From contig PXRK01000002.1 in assembly GCA_003021015.1 (NCBI GenBank), positions 27,103 to 91,102 of the forward strand: DNA of 64,000 nucleotides. Reading direction: 5' to 3'. The notes beneath the pieces were generated by a model that made no database searches, was not told the DNA's origin, and saw nothing but the letters and a program-made list of their open reading frames with translations. This DNA comes from Halobacteriales archaeon QS_4_66_20. GTDB taxonomy: Archaea; Halobacteriota; Halobacteria; Halobacteriales; Haloarculaceae. Shown here piece after piece: positions 1-8,945 of the stretch (its first letter is position 1; each line of letters begins with the position of its first letter). The position numbers were made by a program, and so were the translations under genes.

Positions 1-912
1 GCGCCGGCTGACCGGCGGGACCGCCAGATCGTACTCGGCCAGCGCGGCCCGCACCCGGTAGGTGAGCGCGTCGAGCCACGCCCTGGTGTTGCGCCGGCGC
101 AGCCGCCGGGCGAGCAACGCCTCCGCGCGCTCGCGCACGAACGTTGTCTCGTCGTCGATGACGCCGTCAACGGTCGTCTCCCAGATGCGCTCCTTGCACT
201 CGGCGATCAGCTCCTCGTCGCCCGGCAGCAGGTCGGGCTCGCGGACCGCGTACTTCGTCGAGAACGGGTCCTCGCCGAGCAGGTGCTGGCGGTAACGGAC
301 GACCGGGATCTCGAACTCGTGGAACGCGACGGTGTAGCGGTCCAGCCGTTCGCTGGTGAACCGGTCGAGAAACGCGGGATCGGCCGGCAGCGACGTGACG
401 GCCGGCGCGTAGTCGTCCGTGTGGACGACGATACCGTCCTCGCCGGCGTCGGCGACCTGGATCCGGTCGTCGAGCGCGTACGGCGTCAGTTCGCCGAGGC
501 AGGCCAGCGACGCGAGCGCGTGGTAGGTGAGTCGCCGGCGCGTCGCCGGCGTACAGTCGATCAGTCTGTCGATCACCCGCTCGTGTTTCGGGTCGAACCC
601 CGCTTCCATCGTCTCGATGGCGCCCTCGCGCGTGTACGGCCGTTCGAGGTTCGCGTCCGCGAAGTATTCCGTGATCGTCTCCAGGGCGGCCCGGTCGGCG
701 TCGGTCAGCGCTGGTTCGCGGACCTCGTACCGGAACCCGCCGCCCTCCCGCGCGATCGTGACGACGACCCCGGGGTGAACCCCGTACTGGGCCTGGACGT
801 CCGCCGCGTACCACGCCTCCGGGTCGTCCGGCGGCAACGGCGGCGGCACCATCCCCCGGCCTATTGCGTCCGCCTCTGCTCCGTCCGGAAACTGAACGTG
901 TCCCGTCCCCAT
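1..912 (-). CDS. Type II/IV secretion (pilus) ATPase, PilB/GspE-like, 5' part only
   Basis: The gene runs off the left edge: 304 codons are open from an ATG at 912 down to base 1 with no stop. The visible part is the acidic N-terminal region that precedes the ATPase core in haloarchaeal PilB/GspE-type proteins; stretches such as HTDDYAPAVTSLP, STKYAVREPDLLPGDEE and RRLRRRNTRAWLD are what I recognise from that family. The Walker motifs would lie outside the window, so the assignment rests on resemblance. A TATA-like CTTTAAG on this strand (938-944) lies about 28 bases upstream of the ATG, as expected for a leaderless haloarchaeal transcript, and supports this start. It is divergent from the nucleotidase gene. 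In archaea these ATPases power assembly of type IV pilus-like filaments at the inner face of the membrane. Confidence 0.75.
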   Translation of the reverse strand, partial: MGTGHVQFPDGAEADAIGRGMVPPPLPPDDPEAWYAADVQAQYGVHPGVVVTIAREGGGFRYEVREPALTDADRAALETITEYFADANLERPYTREGAIETMEAGFDPKHERVIDRLIDCTPATRRRLTYHALASLACLGELTPYALDDRIQVADAGEDGIVVHTDDYAPAVTSLPADPAFLDRFTSERLDRYTVAFHEFEIPVVRYRQHLLGEDPFSTKYAVREPDLLPGDEELIAECKERIWETTVDGVIDDETTFVRERAEALLARRLRRRNTRAWLDALTYRVRAALAEYDLAVPPVSRR

Positions 913-1009
913 CGGCACGGATTGGTCCCGTCATCTGTCTTAAAGCCTCGCACGGTTCGTGCCGGATCGATCCGACAGATTGATCGGTCGAGACTGGCTG
1001 TCGTAAGCC

Positions 1010-2395
1010 ATGTCCCCTCGTATCCTCCACTACTCGGATCTGGAGACGGCTCTGGACGACCCCGAGCAAGCCGCGGCGCTCGCGGGCACTGTCGCGGCGC
1101 GGCGGGACGACCGGACGGTCGTGGTCGGGAGCGGCGACAACACCGCGCCCGGCGCCCTCTCGCTGGCGACCGAGGGCCGGGCCGCCCTGGACGTCTTCCG
1201 GGCGCTCGCGCCGGACGCAGACACGTTCGGCAACCACGACTTCGACTTCGGCCCCGCGACCGCCCGCGACCTCGCCGCGGCGGCGCCCCAGCCCTGGCTC
1301 TGTGCCAACGCGACACTGGACGGCGAGCGGTTCGCCGCCGACGTGACCCGTCCCTCGACGCTCGTTGACGCCGGCGGGACGCCGGTCGGCATCATCGGCG
1401 TCGCCCACCTCAAGACCGACGAGATCAACCCTGCGGCCGACCCCGTCGAGTTCAGCGATCCGGTCCCCGTCGTCCGGGAGGAAGCGGCCACACTCCGCGA
1501 CGCAGGCGCCGAACACGTCGTCGTGGTCTCACACTGCGGGCGGGGCGACGCGCGGATCGCCCGCGAGACCGACGTCGACGCGGTGCTCGGCGGGCACGTC
1601 CACGACGTCCACACCGACGTGATCGACGGGACGGCGGTCGTGCGGCCGGGACGGGCCGGCACCCACGTCTCGGAGGTCGCGCTCGGCGGCACGCCGTCGG
1701 TGACGATCCACGAGGTCGACGACAGCCACGTCGACGACGTCCTGGCCGAGCGATTGCGCAAACGCATGGCCGAGCACGGTCTCGACGAGGTCGTCGCGAC
1801 CGTCAAACATCCGATCGAACGGACCGAAGAAACCGCGACCGTCGCCGAGAGCCGGGTCGGTAATCTGGTCGCCGACGCGCTCCGCTGGCGAGCCGACGCC
1901 GACGTGGCGCTCAGTCCGCCCGGTGCGATCCGCGCCGGGCCGCCGCTGGCCGGCGACGTGACGGTCGCCCAGCTCCACAACCTGACGCCGTACGAGGACG
2001 ACCTCGCGGTCGTCGAACTGCCGGGCGACCGCCTCCGGGAGGCGTTCGTCGCGGTGCCGTTTGGCTACCACGACGAGGACCACCCCGACCGCTTTTGCAG
2101 CCACGTCAGCGGCGCCCACGTCGTCTGGGACGACGAAGCGGGGACGCTGCGCGAGGCGACCGTCGACGGCGAGCCGATCGATCCCGACCGGCGGTACACG
2201 GTGGCCGTCGCCGACTACCTGGTCGAGACCGACCACGTCACTGCCGCCTTCGACGAGGACGACGTCGCCGCGAGACACGGGATCGCACGGGAGGCCGTCG
2301 TCGAGTACGCCCGCGCGGTCGGCCTCGATCCGTCGATCGAGGGGCGCGTCGGACGGCCGACGCTGGCGGCGGCCGAGTCGGCGGTCCCCGAGTGA
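1010..2395 (+). CDS. 5'-nucleotidase/UshA-type metallophosphoesterase
   Basis: 461 residues with the two-domain layout of the UshA family. The N-terminal metallophosphoesterase domain shows SGDNTAP at about 41-47, GNHDFDFG at 74-81, SHCGRG near 173 and GGHVHDVH at about 194-201, all candidate dimetal ligands. The first family motif (D-x-H-x-G) is degenerate: the protein begins HYSDLE. The rest, including NLVADALRW and LTPYEDDLAVVELPG, resembles the 5'-nucleotidase C-terminal domain. No signal peptide is visible, so the enzyme is probably cytoplasmic, unlike secreted bacterial UshA. The likely reaction is hydrolysis of a nucleotide or related phosphomonoester; the substrate cannot be read from sequence. 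It is divergent from the pilus ATPase gene across 97 bases. Confidence 0.8.
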   Translation: MSPRILHYSDLETALDDPEQAAALAGTVAARRDDRTVVVGSGDNTAPGALSLATEGRAALDVFRALAPDADTFGNHDFDFGPATARDLAAAAPQPWLCANATLDGERFAADVTRPSTLVDAGGTPVGIIGVAHLKTDEINPAADPVEFSDPVPVVREEAATLRDAGAEHVVVVSHCGRGDARIARETDVDAVLGGHVHDVHTDVIDGTAVVRPGRAGTHVSEVALGGTPSVTIHEVDDSHVDDVLAERLRKRMAEHGLDEVVATVKHPIERTEETATVAESRVGNLVADALRWRADADVALSPPGAIRAGPPLAGDVTVAQLHNLTPYEDDLAVVELPGDRLREAFVAVPFGYHDEDHPDRFCSHVSGAHVVWDDEAGTLREATVDGEPIDPDRRYTVAVADYLVETDHVTAAFDEDDVAARHGIAREAVVEYARAVGLDPSIEGRVGRPTLAAAESAVPE

Positions 2396-2434
2396 GTCAG
2401 CGGTCCCCGAGTAATTCCGTGCCCGAGTGAGGCA

Positions 2435-2514
2435 GCGTTCGAGTCACCCAGCGTCCGAGTGAGTCGGCGTCCGAGTGACCCGGCGTCCGAGTCACCTGGC
2501 GTCCGAGTCACCTG
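2435..2514 (+). repeat. Tandem 16-bp repeat, five units
   Basis: Five consecutive 16-base units starting at 2435, 2451, 2467, 2483 and 2499, with consensus GCGTCCGAGTCACCTG. The last two are identical and the earlier ones differ at a few bases. Looser copies (GTCCCCGAGTGAGTCA-like) extend left to about 2380, across the stop codon of the nucleotidase gene. The period is not a multiple of three and the array lies between genes, so it is not a coding repeat. It ends just before the hyuA promoter. Confidence 0.85.
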
Positions 2515-2530
2515 GCGAGGCGCCGCGCGG

Positions 2531-2540
2531 GATTTATTTC
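2531..2540 (+). promoter_or_regulatory. TATA box of hyuA
   Basis: GATTTATTTC is an AT-rich island centred about 27 bases upstream of the hyuA ATG (2562). This is the spacing of leaderless haloarchaeal promoters and the main reason for choosing that start over an in-frame upstream one at 2475. Confidence 0.6.
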
Positions 2541-2561
2541 GCCGCCGCCCGTCGGCCCGGT

Positions 2562-4514
2562 ATGGATCGACCGGTCCGTCTCGGCGTCGACGTCGGGGGG
2601 ACGTTCACCGACGTCGTGCTCGTCGTCGACGGCGAGGTGACGACCGCGAAAGTGCCGACGACCGACGACCAGAGCGACGGCGTCCTCGCGGGGATCGAGC
2701 GTGCCTGCGAGGCGGCCGGCGTCGCACCGTCGGCAGTCGGGCAGTTCCGCCACGCGATGACGGTGACGACGAACGCGATGCTCGAAGGGACCGGCGCGCG
2801 GACTGCGCTGGTGACGACCGCCGGTTTCGGCGACGTTCTCGCGATCGGCCGCCAGGAGCGCCCCGCGCTGTACGACCTCTCGGCGCGCAAGCCGGCGGCG
2901 CTGGTCCCGGCCGACCGCCGCCACGAAATTGACGAGCGGGCGACCACCGGGGGGATCGAACGCCGCGTCGACCGATCTGCGGTCGGGGCAGTGGCCGGGA
3001 GAATCGACGAGGACGTCGAGAGCGTCGCCGTCTGTCTCCTCCACGCGTACGCGCACCCGGAGAACGAGCAGCGGGTCGCCGACACCCTCCGGGACGAACT
3101 CGACGCCACCGTCGTCGCCTCCCACGAGACGCTGCCCGAGTTCCGCGAGTACGAGCGCACCTCGACGACGGTCGTCGACGCCTACGTCACGCCGGTGCTC
3201 GACAGCTATCTCGGGCGCCTCCGGGAGCGCGTCACCGACCGCGGGATCGACCCCCCGCGGATCATGCAGTCCAACGGCGGGATCGCGTTCGAAGACGGAT
3301 CACACGAGGGAATTATCACATTCGACATGGGGGGCACCTCGACCGACGTGGGCCTCGTCACCGACGGCGGGATCGAGCGGACGCGGGAGGCAGAGATCGG
3401 CGGCTATCCGGTCCACGTGCCGATGGTGGACGTGGAGACGGTCGGCGCCGGCGGCGGGTCGGTCGCGTGGGTCGACAGCGGCGGCGCACTCCGGGCCGGC
3501 CCGCAGTCCGCAGGCGCGCGGCCCGGGCCGGCCTGCTACGACCGTGGCGGCGAGGAGCCGACCGTCACCGACGCGGCGCTCGCCCTGGGGTACCTCGGTC
3601 CCGGGACCGAACTAGGCAACGAGGTCGAACTCGACGCGGACGCCGCGCGGGCCGCCCTAGACGACCTCGCGACGGCGGCGGACCTCGGCGGTGCCGTCGA
3701 GGCAGCACGGGGGATCTACCGGGTCGCGAACGCGACGATGACCAGGGCGATCCGGGAGGTCACGGTCGAGCGCGGCCACGACCCGCGGGAGTTCGCACTG
3801 GTGGCCTTCGGCGGGGCGGGCCCGATGCACGCGGCCGCACTCGCCGACCGCCTCGACGTCGGCCGGGTCCGCGTACCGCGGGCGAACGGCGTCCTCTCGG
3901 CGCTCGGTCTGCTCGCCGCCGACGAGCGCCACGACGCCTCCCGCACCCACCGGACGACGCTGGCCGACGCCGATACGGACGCGATCGGGGCGGTCTACAG
4001 GGAGATGGCCGACCGCCTCCGCGATGCGAGCAGCGATCCAGACCGCGCGGCCGTCGTCCGTCGGGCCGATCTCCGGTACGACGGCCAGAGCCACGAACTG
4101 ACTGTCGGCGTCCCCGACCCGTTCGACCCGGCGACGGTCGCCGACCGGTTCCACGCGGTCCACGAGCGGGCGCGGGGGTACCGGCTCGACGAGGAGCCGA
4201 TCGAACTCGTCACGCTGCGGCTGACGGCGACGCTCCCTGGCGAGACGCCGGAAATTTCTCACGAGGGAAAATCTCCAGAGCCGGTCGAGCAGCGCGACGC
4301 GTCGTTCGGCGGAACGTTCCGCGAGACGCCGGTGTACGAGCGCGCGTCCATTCCTGCCGGAGCCACGATCGACGGGCCGGCGATCTTCGAGGGCGGCGAG
4401 AGCACGGTCGTGGTGCCGCCGGGCTGGCGGACGACCGTCGACGGGCGGGGAACGATCGAGATGCAACGGCAGGAGCAGACCCGAGGTTCGAACGACACGG
4501 AGGGGGAGCGATGA
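2562..4514 (+). CDS. hyuA: Hydantoinase/oxoprolinase family protein, subunit A
   Basis: 650 residues. The N-terminus LGVDVGGTFTDVV (about 7-19), TTNAMLEG, GGTSTDVGLV and GAGGGSVAWVD are hallmarks of the HyuA/acetophenone carboxylase alpha family, which has an actin-like ATPase fold. The partner hyuB overlaps by four bases (ATGA), so the two are translationally coupled. These complexes use ATP to open cyclic amides such as N-methylhydantoin or 5-oxoproline; the substrate cannot be told from sequence. Length is close to the usual 650-700. The ATG at 2562 was chosen over the frame opening at 2475 because the upstream part runs through the tandem repeat and the TATA box sits 27 bases upstream of 2562. 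Confidence 0.9.
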   Translation: MDRPVRLGVDVGGTFTDVVLVVDGEVTTAKVPTTDDQSDGVLAGIERACEAAGVAPSAVGQFRHAMTVTTNAMLEGTGARTALVTTAGFGDVLAIGRQERPALYDLSARKPAALVPADRRHEIDERATTGGIERRVDRSAVGAVAGRIDEDVESVAVCLLHAYAHPENEQRVADTLRDELDATVVASHETLPEFREYERTSTTVVDAYVTPVLDSYLGRLRERVTDRGIDPPRIMQSNGGIAFEDGSHEGIITFDMGGTSTDVGLVTDGGIERTREAEIGGYPVHVPMVDVETVGAGGGSVAWVDSGGALRAGPQSAGARPGPACYDRGGEEPTVTDAALALGYLGPGTELGNEVELDADAARAALDDLATAADLGGAVEAARGIYRVANATMTRAIREVTVERGHDPREFALVAFGGAGPMHAAALADRLDVGRVRVPRANGVLSALGLLAADERHDASRTHRTTLADADTDAIGAVYREMADRLRDASSDPDRAAVVRRADLRYDGQSHELTVGVPDPFDPATVADRFHAVHERARGYRLDEEPIELVTLRLTATLPGETPEISHEGKSPEPVEQRDASFGGTFRETPVYERASIPAGATIDGPAIFEGGESTVVVPPGWRTTVDGRGTIEMQRQEQTRGSNDTEGER

Positions 4515-6076
4515 CCGACGAGATCGATCCCGGCGACCGGGCCGACGACGCCGAGGCGCTCGACGCCGTCGACCTCGAGATCCTCCGCAACCAACTGGAG
4601 AGCGTCGCCGAGGAGATGGGCCAGGTGCTGATCCGGGGCGCGTACTCGCCGAACATCACAGAGCGCCGGGACTGCTCGACGGCGCTGTTCGACGCGACCG
4701 GCCGGATGATCGCCCAGGCCGAACACATCCCGGTCCACCTCGGCGCGATGCCGGAGGCGGTCGCGGCGGTCCGGGACTGTGACCCGCGGCCGGACGACGT
4801 GTTCGCGCTCAACGACCCGTTCACCGGCGGCACCCACCTCCCGGACGTGACGCTCGTCGCGCCGATTTCACACGAGGGTAACATTCTCGGATACACCGTC
4901 TCCCGGGCGCATCACGCTGACGTCGGCGGGATGTCGCCGGGGAGCATGCCGGCCGGCGCGCGGGACATCCAGCAGGAAGGGCTGCGGCTGCCGCCGGTGC
5001 GGCTGGTCGCGGGCGGCGAGGGAGTCGGGGACGTCGAGACGCTGGTTCTCGCGAACGTGCGGAACCCGCGCGAGCGGCGGGCGGACCTCCGGGCCCAGCG
5101 GGCGGCCAACGACCGCGGAGCGCGCCGACTCCTCGAACTGTACGAGGAGCACGGCGACCGGCTGCTCGCCGCGTTCGACGCCGTCATCGACTACTCGCGG
5201 TCGCGACTGGAATCAGAACTCCGGGAGATTCCGGACGGTAAGTACCGCGCGACAGATGCCCTCGAAGGAGACGGCGTAACCGACGCGGCGATTCCGATCG
5301 AAGTGGCTGTCCGGGTCGACGGGACGAGCGTCGAGGTAGACTTCACCGGGACGGCCGGCCAGGTCGCCGGCAACGTCAACGCGCCACTACCGGTCGCAAA
5401 GAGCGCGGTCTACTTCGTGGTACGGTGTGTGACCGATCCGGACATCCCGCCGAACCACGGCTGTTACAAACCCGTCACCGTGCACGCGCCCGCGGGGAGC
5501 CTGCTCGACCCGAAGCCGCCGGCGGCGGTCGTCGGCGGCAACGTCGAGACCAGCCAGCGCGTCACCGACGTCGTCTTCGCCGCACTCGCCGACGCGGCAC
5601 CCGAGCGGGTGCCCGCCCAGGGCCAGGGGACGATGAACAACCTGATCGTCGGCTCCTCGGCGTTCGTCTACTACGAGACGATCGGCGGCGGCGCGGGTGC
5701 GAACCCCGATAGCGACGGCCTCTCGGGCGTTCAGGTCGGCATGACCAACACCCGCAACACGCCCGTCGAGGCGCTGGAGGCGGCGTATCCGCTGCGCGTC
5801 GAGGAGTACGCCCTCCGGACCGGCAGCGGCGGCGACGGCCAGTTCCGCGGCGGCGACGGCCTCGTCCGCGCACTCAGGATGGAGACGGACGCGACGGTCT
5901 CGCTGTTGACCGAGCGCCGCAGCCGCGCACCGTCGGGCGTCGCTGGCGGCGGCGACGGCGCGTCCGGGAGGAACACAATCGACGGCGAGGAGGTGCCGGC
6001 GAAGATGACCCGGGAAATCGACGCCGGCACGACAGTTCGCGTCGAGACGCCGGGTGGTGGCGGCTACGGGGAGTAG
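4511..6076 (+). CDS. hyuB: Hydantoinase B/oxoprolinase family protein, subunit B
   Basis: 521 residues from the ATG at 4511, which overlaps the hyuA stop. Family signatures: DLEILRNQLESVAEEMG near the start, RRDCSTALFDATGRMIAQ, FTGGTHLPDV, SRAHHADVGGMSPGSMP, the C-terminal RGGDGLVRAL stretch and the glycine-rich end TPGGGGYGE. It is the second subunit of an ATP-dependent hydantoinase/oxoprolinase complex with HyuA. The open frame extends upstream inside hyuA, but family alignment and the ATGA overlap fix the start here. Confidence 0.9.
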   Translation: MTDEIDPGDRADDAEALDAVDLEILRNQLESVAEEMGQVLIRGAYSPNITERRDCSTALFDATGRMIAQAEHIPVHLGAMPEAVAAVRDCDPRPDDVFALNDPFTGGTHLPDVTLVAPISHEGNILGYTVSRAHHADVGGMSPGSMPAGARDIQQEGLRLPPVRLVAGGEGVGDVETLVLANVRNPRERRADLRAQRAANDRGARRLLELYEEHGDRLLAAFDAVIDYSRSRLESELREIPDGKYRATDALEGDGVTDAAIPIEVAVRVDGTSVEVDFTGTAGQVAGNVNAPLPVAKSAVYFVVRCVTDPDIPPNHGCYKPVTVHAPAGSLLDPKPPAAVVGGNVETSQRVTDVVFAALADAAPERVPAQGQGTMNNLIVGSSAFVYYETIGGGAGANPDSDGLSGVQVGMTNTRNTPVEALEAAYPLRVEEYALRTGSGGDGQFRGGDGLVRALRMETDATVSLLTERRSRAPSGVAGGGDGASGRNTIDGEEVPAKMTREIDAGTTVRVETPGGGGYGE

Positions 6077-6115
6077 GAATCGAAGACCGGAAAACCGGCA
6101 GACTGCGCGGCCGTG

Positions 6116-6256
6116 TTACAGGTCACGCGATTTGCTGAGATTGATGAACTCCCCGCCACAGGCCCCGCAGAGTCGCGTGTCTGGATCCGATACTCGCTCC
6201 CCACAGTCCGTGCATTCGTACACCTCTGATTTGGAATGCTCTGTGCTTGGTCGCAT
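6116..6256 (-). CDS. 46-residue rubrerythrin-like zinc-ribbon protein
   Basis: A 46-residue protein beginning MRPSTEHSKSEVYECTDCG. It carries CTDCG and CGACGG, two CxxC knuckles about 15 residues apart, the layout of the rubrerythrin-like zinc-ribbon micro-proteins common in haloarchaea. It probably binds one Zn or Fe ion in the cytoplasm; no pathway is known to me. It stands alone, convergent with hyuB (stop 40 bases away), with a possible TATA element (TTATGT on this strand, 6282-6287) about 28 bases upstream of the ATG. The ribbon motif and promoter spacing support it as real despite its size. Confidence 0.8.
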   Translation of the reverse strand: MRPSTEHSKSEVYECTDCGERVSDPDTRLCGACGGEFINLSKSRDL

Positions 6257-6372
6257 ATTCCGGTATCTGAGTTACAATGTACATAACACCTGTCCTAAAG
6301 GACATTATATGATATCATGACAGAACGTGGCAAACAGCCTCCCCAGACAAGCATGCGGGGCCGGAGTAGCGG

Positions 6373-6687
6373 TCACTCGCTGAACCCGAATACGGCCCGC
6401 AGTTCGGCTTCGATCTCCTCGACGTAGCGGTCCAGCACCGCGTCCAGCGTCTCGTCGTCGACGATCACGCCGGACACCTCGCGCTGGTCGGGGAGTTCGA
6501 CGTGGAACTGGCCGTCGCCCTCGTAGAACGGCTCGCTCTCGGCGAGCAGCTGCTGGTCGATGGCGTGGATCAGCTCCGAGTTGTAGGCGTCGTTCATCGT
6601 CTCGAACGCCTGGCGGTAGGCCCGCTGGAGCTCCGGGAAGTAATGCTCGTACTTGTCCTCGAACTTCTCGGGGTCGAACTCGGTCAT
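6373..6687 (-). CDS. DUF5783-like haloarchaeal protein
   Basis: 104 residues starting MTEFDPEKFEDKYEHYFPE. The pattern FDPEKFEDKY...HYFPELQ.AY, FETMNDAYNSELIHAIDQQ and a C-terminal VFGF is what I know from the haloarchaeal DUF5783 family. It is soluble, acidic and mainly helical, with no known function. The ATG at 6687 is chosen over the upstream extension, which is low-complexity and not family-like. It is divergent from the DoxX-like gene. Confidence 0.8.
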   Translation of the reverse strand: MTEFDPEKFEDKYEHYFPELQRAYRQAFETMNDAYNSELIHAIDQQLLAESEPFYEGDGQFHVELPDQREVSGVIVDDETLDAVLDRYVEEIEAELRAVFGFSE

Positions 6688-6812
6688 CGGCCCGAGATAG
6701 CGGGCCGACCGGCAAATCCCTATTGCTTCGCGTTGTCGTCCACCGGAGCTGCAGAAAACTGCCAGTACGACAACGATTAAAACATAGATTGACATTGCAC
6801 AAACAAGAGAGC

Positions 6813-7280
6813 ATGGGTCCGGATCAGCTTCCAGAACAGTTCCAGTCGTACCGACAGCAGTACAACGAGATCGACGCGGCGATCGCCGGGGCGATGGACC
6901 GCTGGAGCGTGCCGGTGTTGCGGGTCGCGGTCGCGGTCGTGTTCGTCTGGTTCGGCGCGCTGAAGGTGTTCGACGTCAGCCCGGCGGCCGACCTCGTCTC
7001 CCGGACGGTGTACTTCTTCCCGCCGGAGACGTTCGTCCCCATCCTCGGCGTCTGGGAGGTCGTGATTGGGATCTGTCTGCTGTACCGGCCGCTCATTCGG
7101 ATCGGGATCTTCCTGCTCTTTCTGCAGCTTCCCGGCACCTTCCTGCCGGTGATCCTCCTCCCCGAGGTCGTGTTCCGGACGTTCCCCTACGCCCTGACGG
7201 TCGAGGGCCAGTACATCGCAAAGAACCTCGTCATCATCGGGGCCGCGCTCGTCATCGGCGGCACCGTCCGCAGCGATTGA
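6813..7280 (+). CDS. DoxX/DUF417-like integral membrane protein
   Basis: 155 residues with four likely membrane segments (about 30-50, 70-95, 97-120 and 130-150). The core VFVWFGALKVFDVSPAA, a conserved GxWEVxIGxxL helix and the ending NLVIIGAALVIGG resemble DoxX-like and YkgB (DUF417) proteins, which are linked to redox or thiol stress in bacteria. Its role here is inferred only at family level. A TATA-like TTAAAACATAG about 30 bases upstream supports the ATG at 6813. Confidence 0.75.
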   Translation: MGPDQLPEQFQSYRQQYNEIDAAIAGAMDRWSVPVLRVAVAVVFVWFGALKVFDVSPAADLVSRTVYFFPPETFVPILGVWEVVIGICLLYRPLIRIGIFLLFLQLPGTFLPVILLPEVVFRTFPYALTVEGQYIAKNLVIIGAALVIGGTVRSD

Positions 7281-7303
7281 CAACCTCTCACTGCAAGGGG
7301 CCG

Positions 7304-8734
7304 CTACCCGTCCAGTTGTTCGGCGATGATCGCGTCGGCTCTCTCGACGAAGGACTCCTCCTCGCCCGCGGGGATCGTCGCCCCGGCGGCGACGTCGTGG
7401 CCGCCGCCGTCGCCACCGACCGCCCGCGAGGCCTCGCCCATCACCGCCGAGAGGTCGAGTCCCCGGCCGACGAGCCGGCCGGTCCCCCGCGAGGACACCT
7501 TCGTCTCCTCGTCGTTCTTGCGGGCGAACGCGAGGATCGGCCGGTCGGGGTCGACGCCGTCGACGCCCAGCGCCATCCCCGCGACGATGCCGACGATGGT
7601 CTCCCGGATCTCCTCGCCGGCGTCGAACCACTGGACGTACTCTTCGCGCTCGACGCCCAGTTGCTTGACCGTCTCCAGGCCCTCCGAGAGGTTCCGGCGG
7701 TGGTTCGACAGCAGCCGCCGCGCGCGGTCGAACGCGTCCCCGCGGTCGCCGAGGCAGACCGCCAGCCCGACGTCGGCCCGCTCGTACCGGGCCGTCGCGT
7801 TCAACAGCGTCGAGAACTCGCTGGCGTCCCGTAGCTCCGTCCCCGGCTGCTCGCGCGTGAGCGTGTACGTCGTCCCGACGAGGCGCTCGGCCTTGTTCGC
7901 GGGCACGCCGCGCGTGATCGCCCGCTGGAGCAAGGCGCTCGCGACCGTCCGTTTCTCCTCGTCCGAGAGGTCGACCCAGCGCCGCCAGTCGCCGTCGGCC
8001 TGCAGCTCCACCGGCAGGTCCTGGAGGAAGGAGATCGCCCCCTGCTGGTCGTTGGTGATCCCCGGAATCCGGACCTCGCTTGCGTACTCCAGCAGCTTCG
8101 GCAGCGGCCGCGTCTGCTTGCCGTACAGCGCCAGGTCGGTCCCCTCCTCGAGGACACCCGCCGCGGCGCCCTCCTCGACGATGGCCCGGTTGGCGCCGAC
8201 GAGTTCGCCGTCGACGGCCTGCATGTCGCCGACGGCGCCGACCACTGCGAGCGCCGCGAGGTCCCTGTTGTCGGTGTCGTACTCGCCGTCGTCGTCGTCG
8301 GCTGCGAGCGCCCGGGCGAGCACGTACGCGGCGCCGGCGCCCGACAGTTCGGACGCGCCGTCGATGCCCGAGAGCAGCGGGTTGAGGTGGTACTCCGTCT
8401 CCGCGTCGGCGGGCTGGTGGTGGTCGGCGATCACGGGCTCGAAGTCGCCGGCCGCCTCGTGGGCCGCGATGGCGTCGAGCTGTCCGCTCCCGAAGTCGGT
8501 GAACAGCACCGTATCGAACTCGCGGGCGGCGAGGTCGGCGATCTCCGCGTCGTCGAGCTGCTTTTTGAAACACACCTCGTGTGCGATGCCCGCGCGCTCG
8601 AGAGCCGTCGACGCGACGGCGGCGCTGGTCAGCCCGTCGGCGTCGATGTGCGAGGCGAGCAACGCGGCGTCGGCCTCGTGCAGCCGGCGCGCACAGGCGT
8701 CCGCCCGCGAGTCGAGTTCTGGTACCGGTCCCAT
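7304..8734 (-). CDS. DHH-family phosphoesterase, RecJ-like single-strand exonuclease
   Basis: 476 residues. The N-terminal DHH domain shows SHIDADGLTSAAV (about 28-40), FTDFGSG and the signature IADHHQP (about 106). The C-terminal DHHA1-type part ends with GGGGHDVAAGATIP-like residues. This is the archaeal RecJ-like/GAN class of Mn-dependent 5'-3' nucleases acting in replication and repair. The gene is convergent with the DoxX-like gene. Confidence 0.85.
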   Translation of the reverse strand: MGPVPELDSRADACARRLHEADAALLASHIDADGLTSAAVASTALERAGIAHEVCFKKQLDDAEIADLAAREFDTVLFTDFGSGQLDAIAAHEAAGDFEPVIADHHQPADAETEYHLNPLLSGIDGASELSGAGAAYVLARALAADDDDGEYDTDNRDLAALAVVGAVGDMQAVDGELVGANRAIVEEGAAAGVLEEGTDLALYGKQTRPLPKLLEYASEVRIPGITNDQQGAISFLQDLPVELQADGDWRRWVDLSDEEKRTVASALLQRAITRGVPANKAERLVGTTYTLTREQPGTELRDASEFSTLLNATARYERADVGLAVCLGDRGDAFDRARRLLSNHRRNLSEGLETVKQLGVEREEYVQWFDAGEEIRETIVGIVAGMALGVDGVDPDRPILAFARKNDEETKVSSRGTGRLVGRGLDLSAVMGEASRAVGGDGGGHDVAAGATIPAGEEESFVERADAIIAEQLDG

Positions 8735-8840
8735 TACCCGTGGGTTGTCGCGGCTTCGGACTTAAGCTTCCGGAACGCTCCGGTGGCCCGGAGGGGCCTG
8801 GACCGAGCCGACAGTCTCGAATAAAACTGTCTCAATCATA

Positions 8841-8870
8841 AAAAACAAAATAAAAAAATTAATTTGTGTC
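8841..8870 (+). promoter_or_regulatory. AT-only promoter region upstream of the TFB gene
   Basis: A nearly pure A/T run (8829-8870) in otherwise GC-rich DNA includes TAAAAAAATTAATTT. It starts about 115 and ends about 75 bases upstream of the TFB start, giving a leader of roughly 50 bases without an obvious Shine-Dalgarno sequence. Confidence 0.5.
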
Positions 8871-8945
8871 CCACTCCGAGCAGCGATGCAAACAGGCCGA
8901 CTGGCGGGGTATGGGGACGCCGTCACGACGCAGTGAGAGACAGGC

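Noticed and set aside
167..1516. 449-codon frame on the minus strand
   Set aside because: Arginine-rich shadow of the pilus ATPase and nucleotidase genes; runs across two divergent genes.
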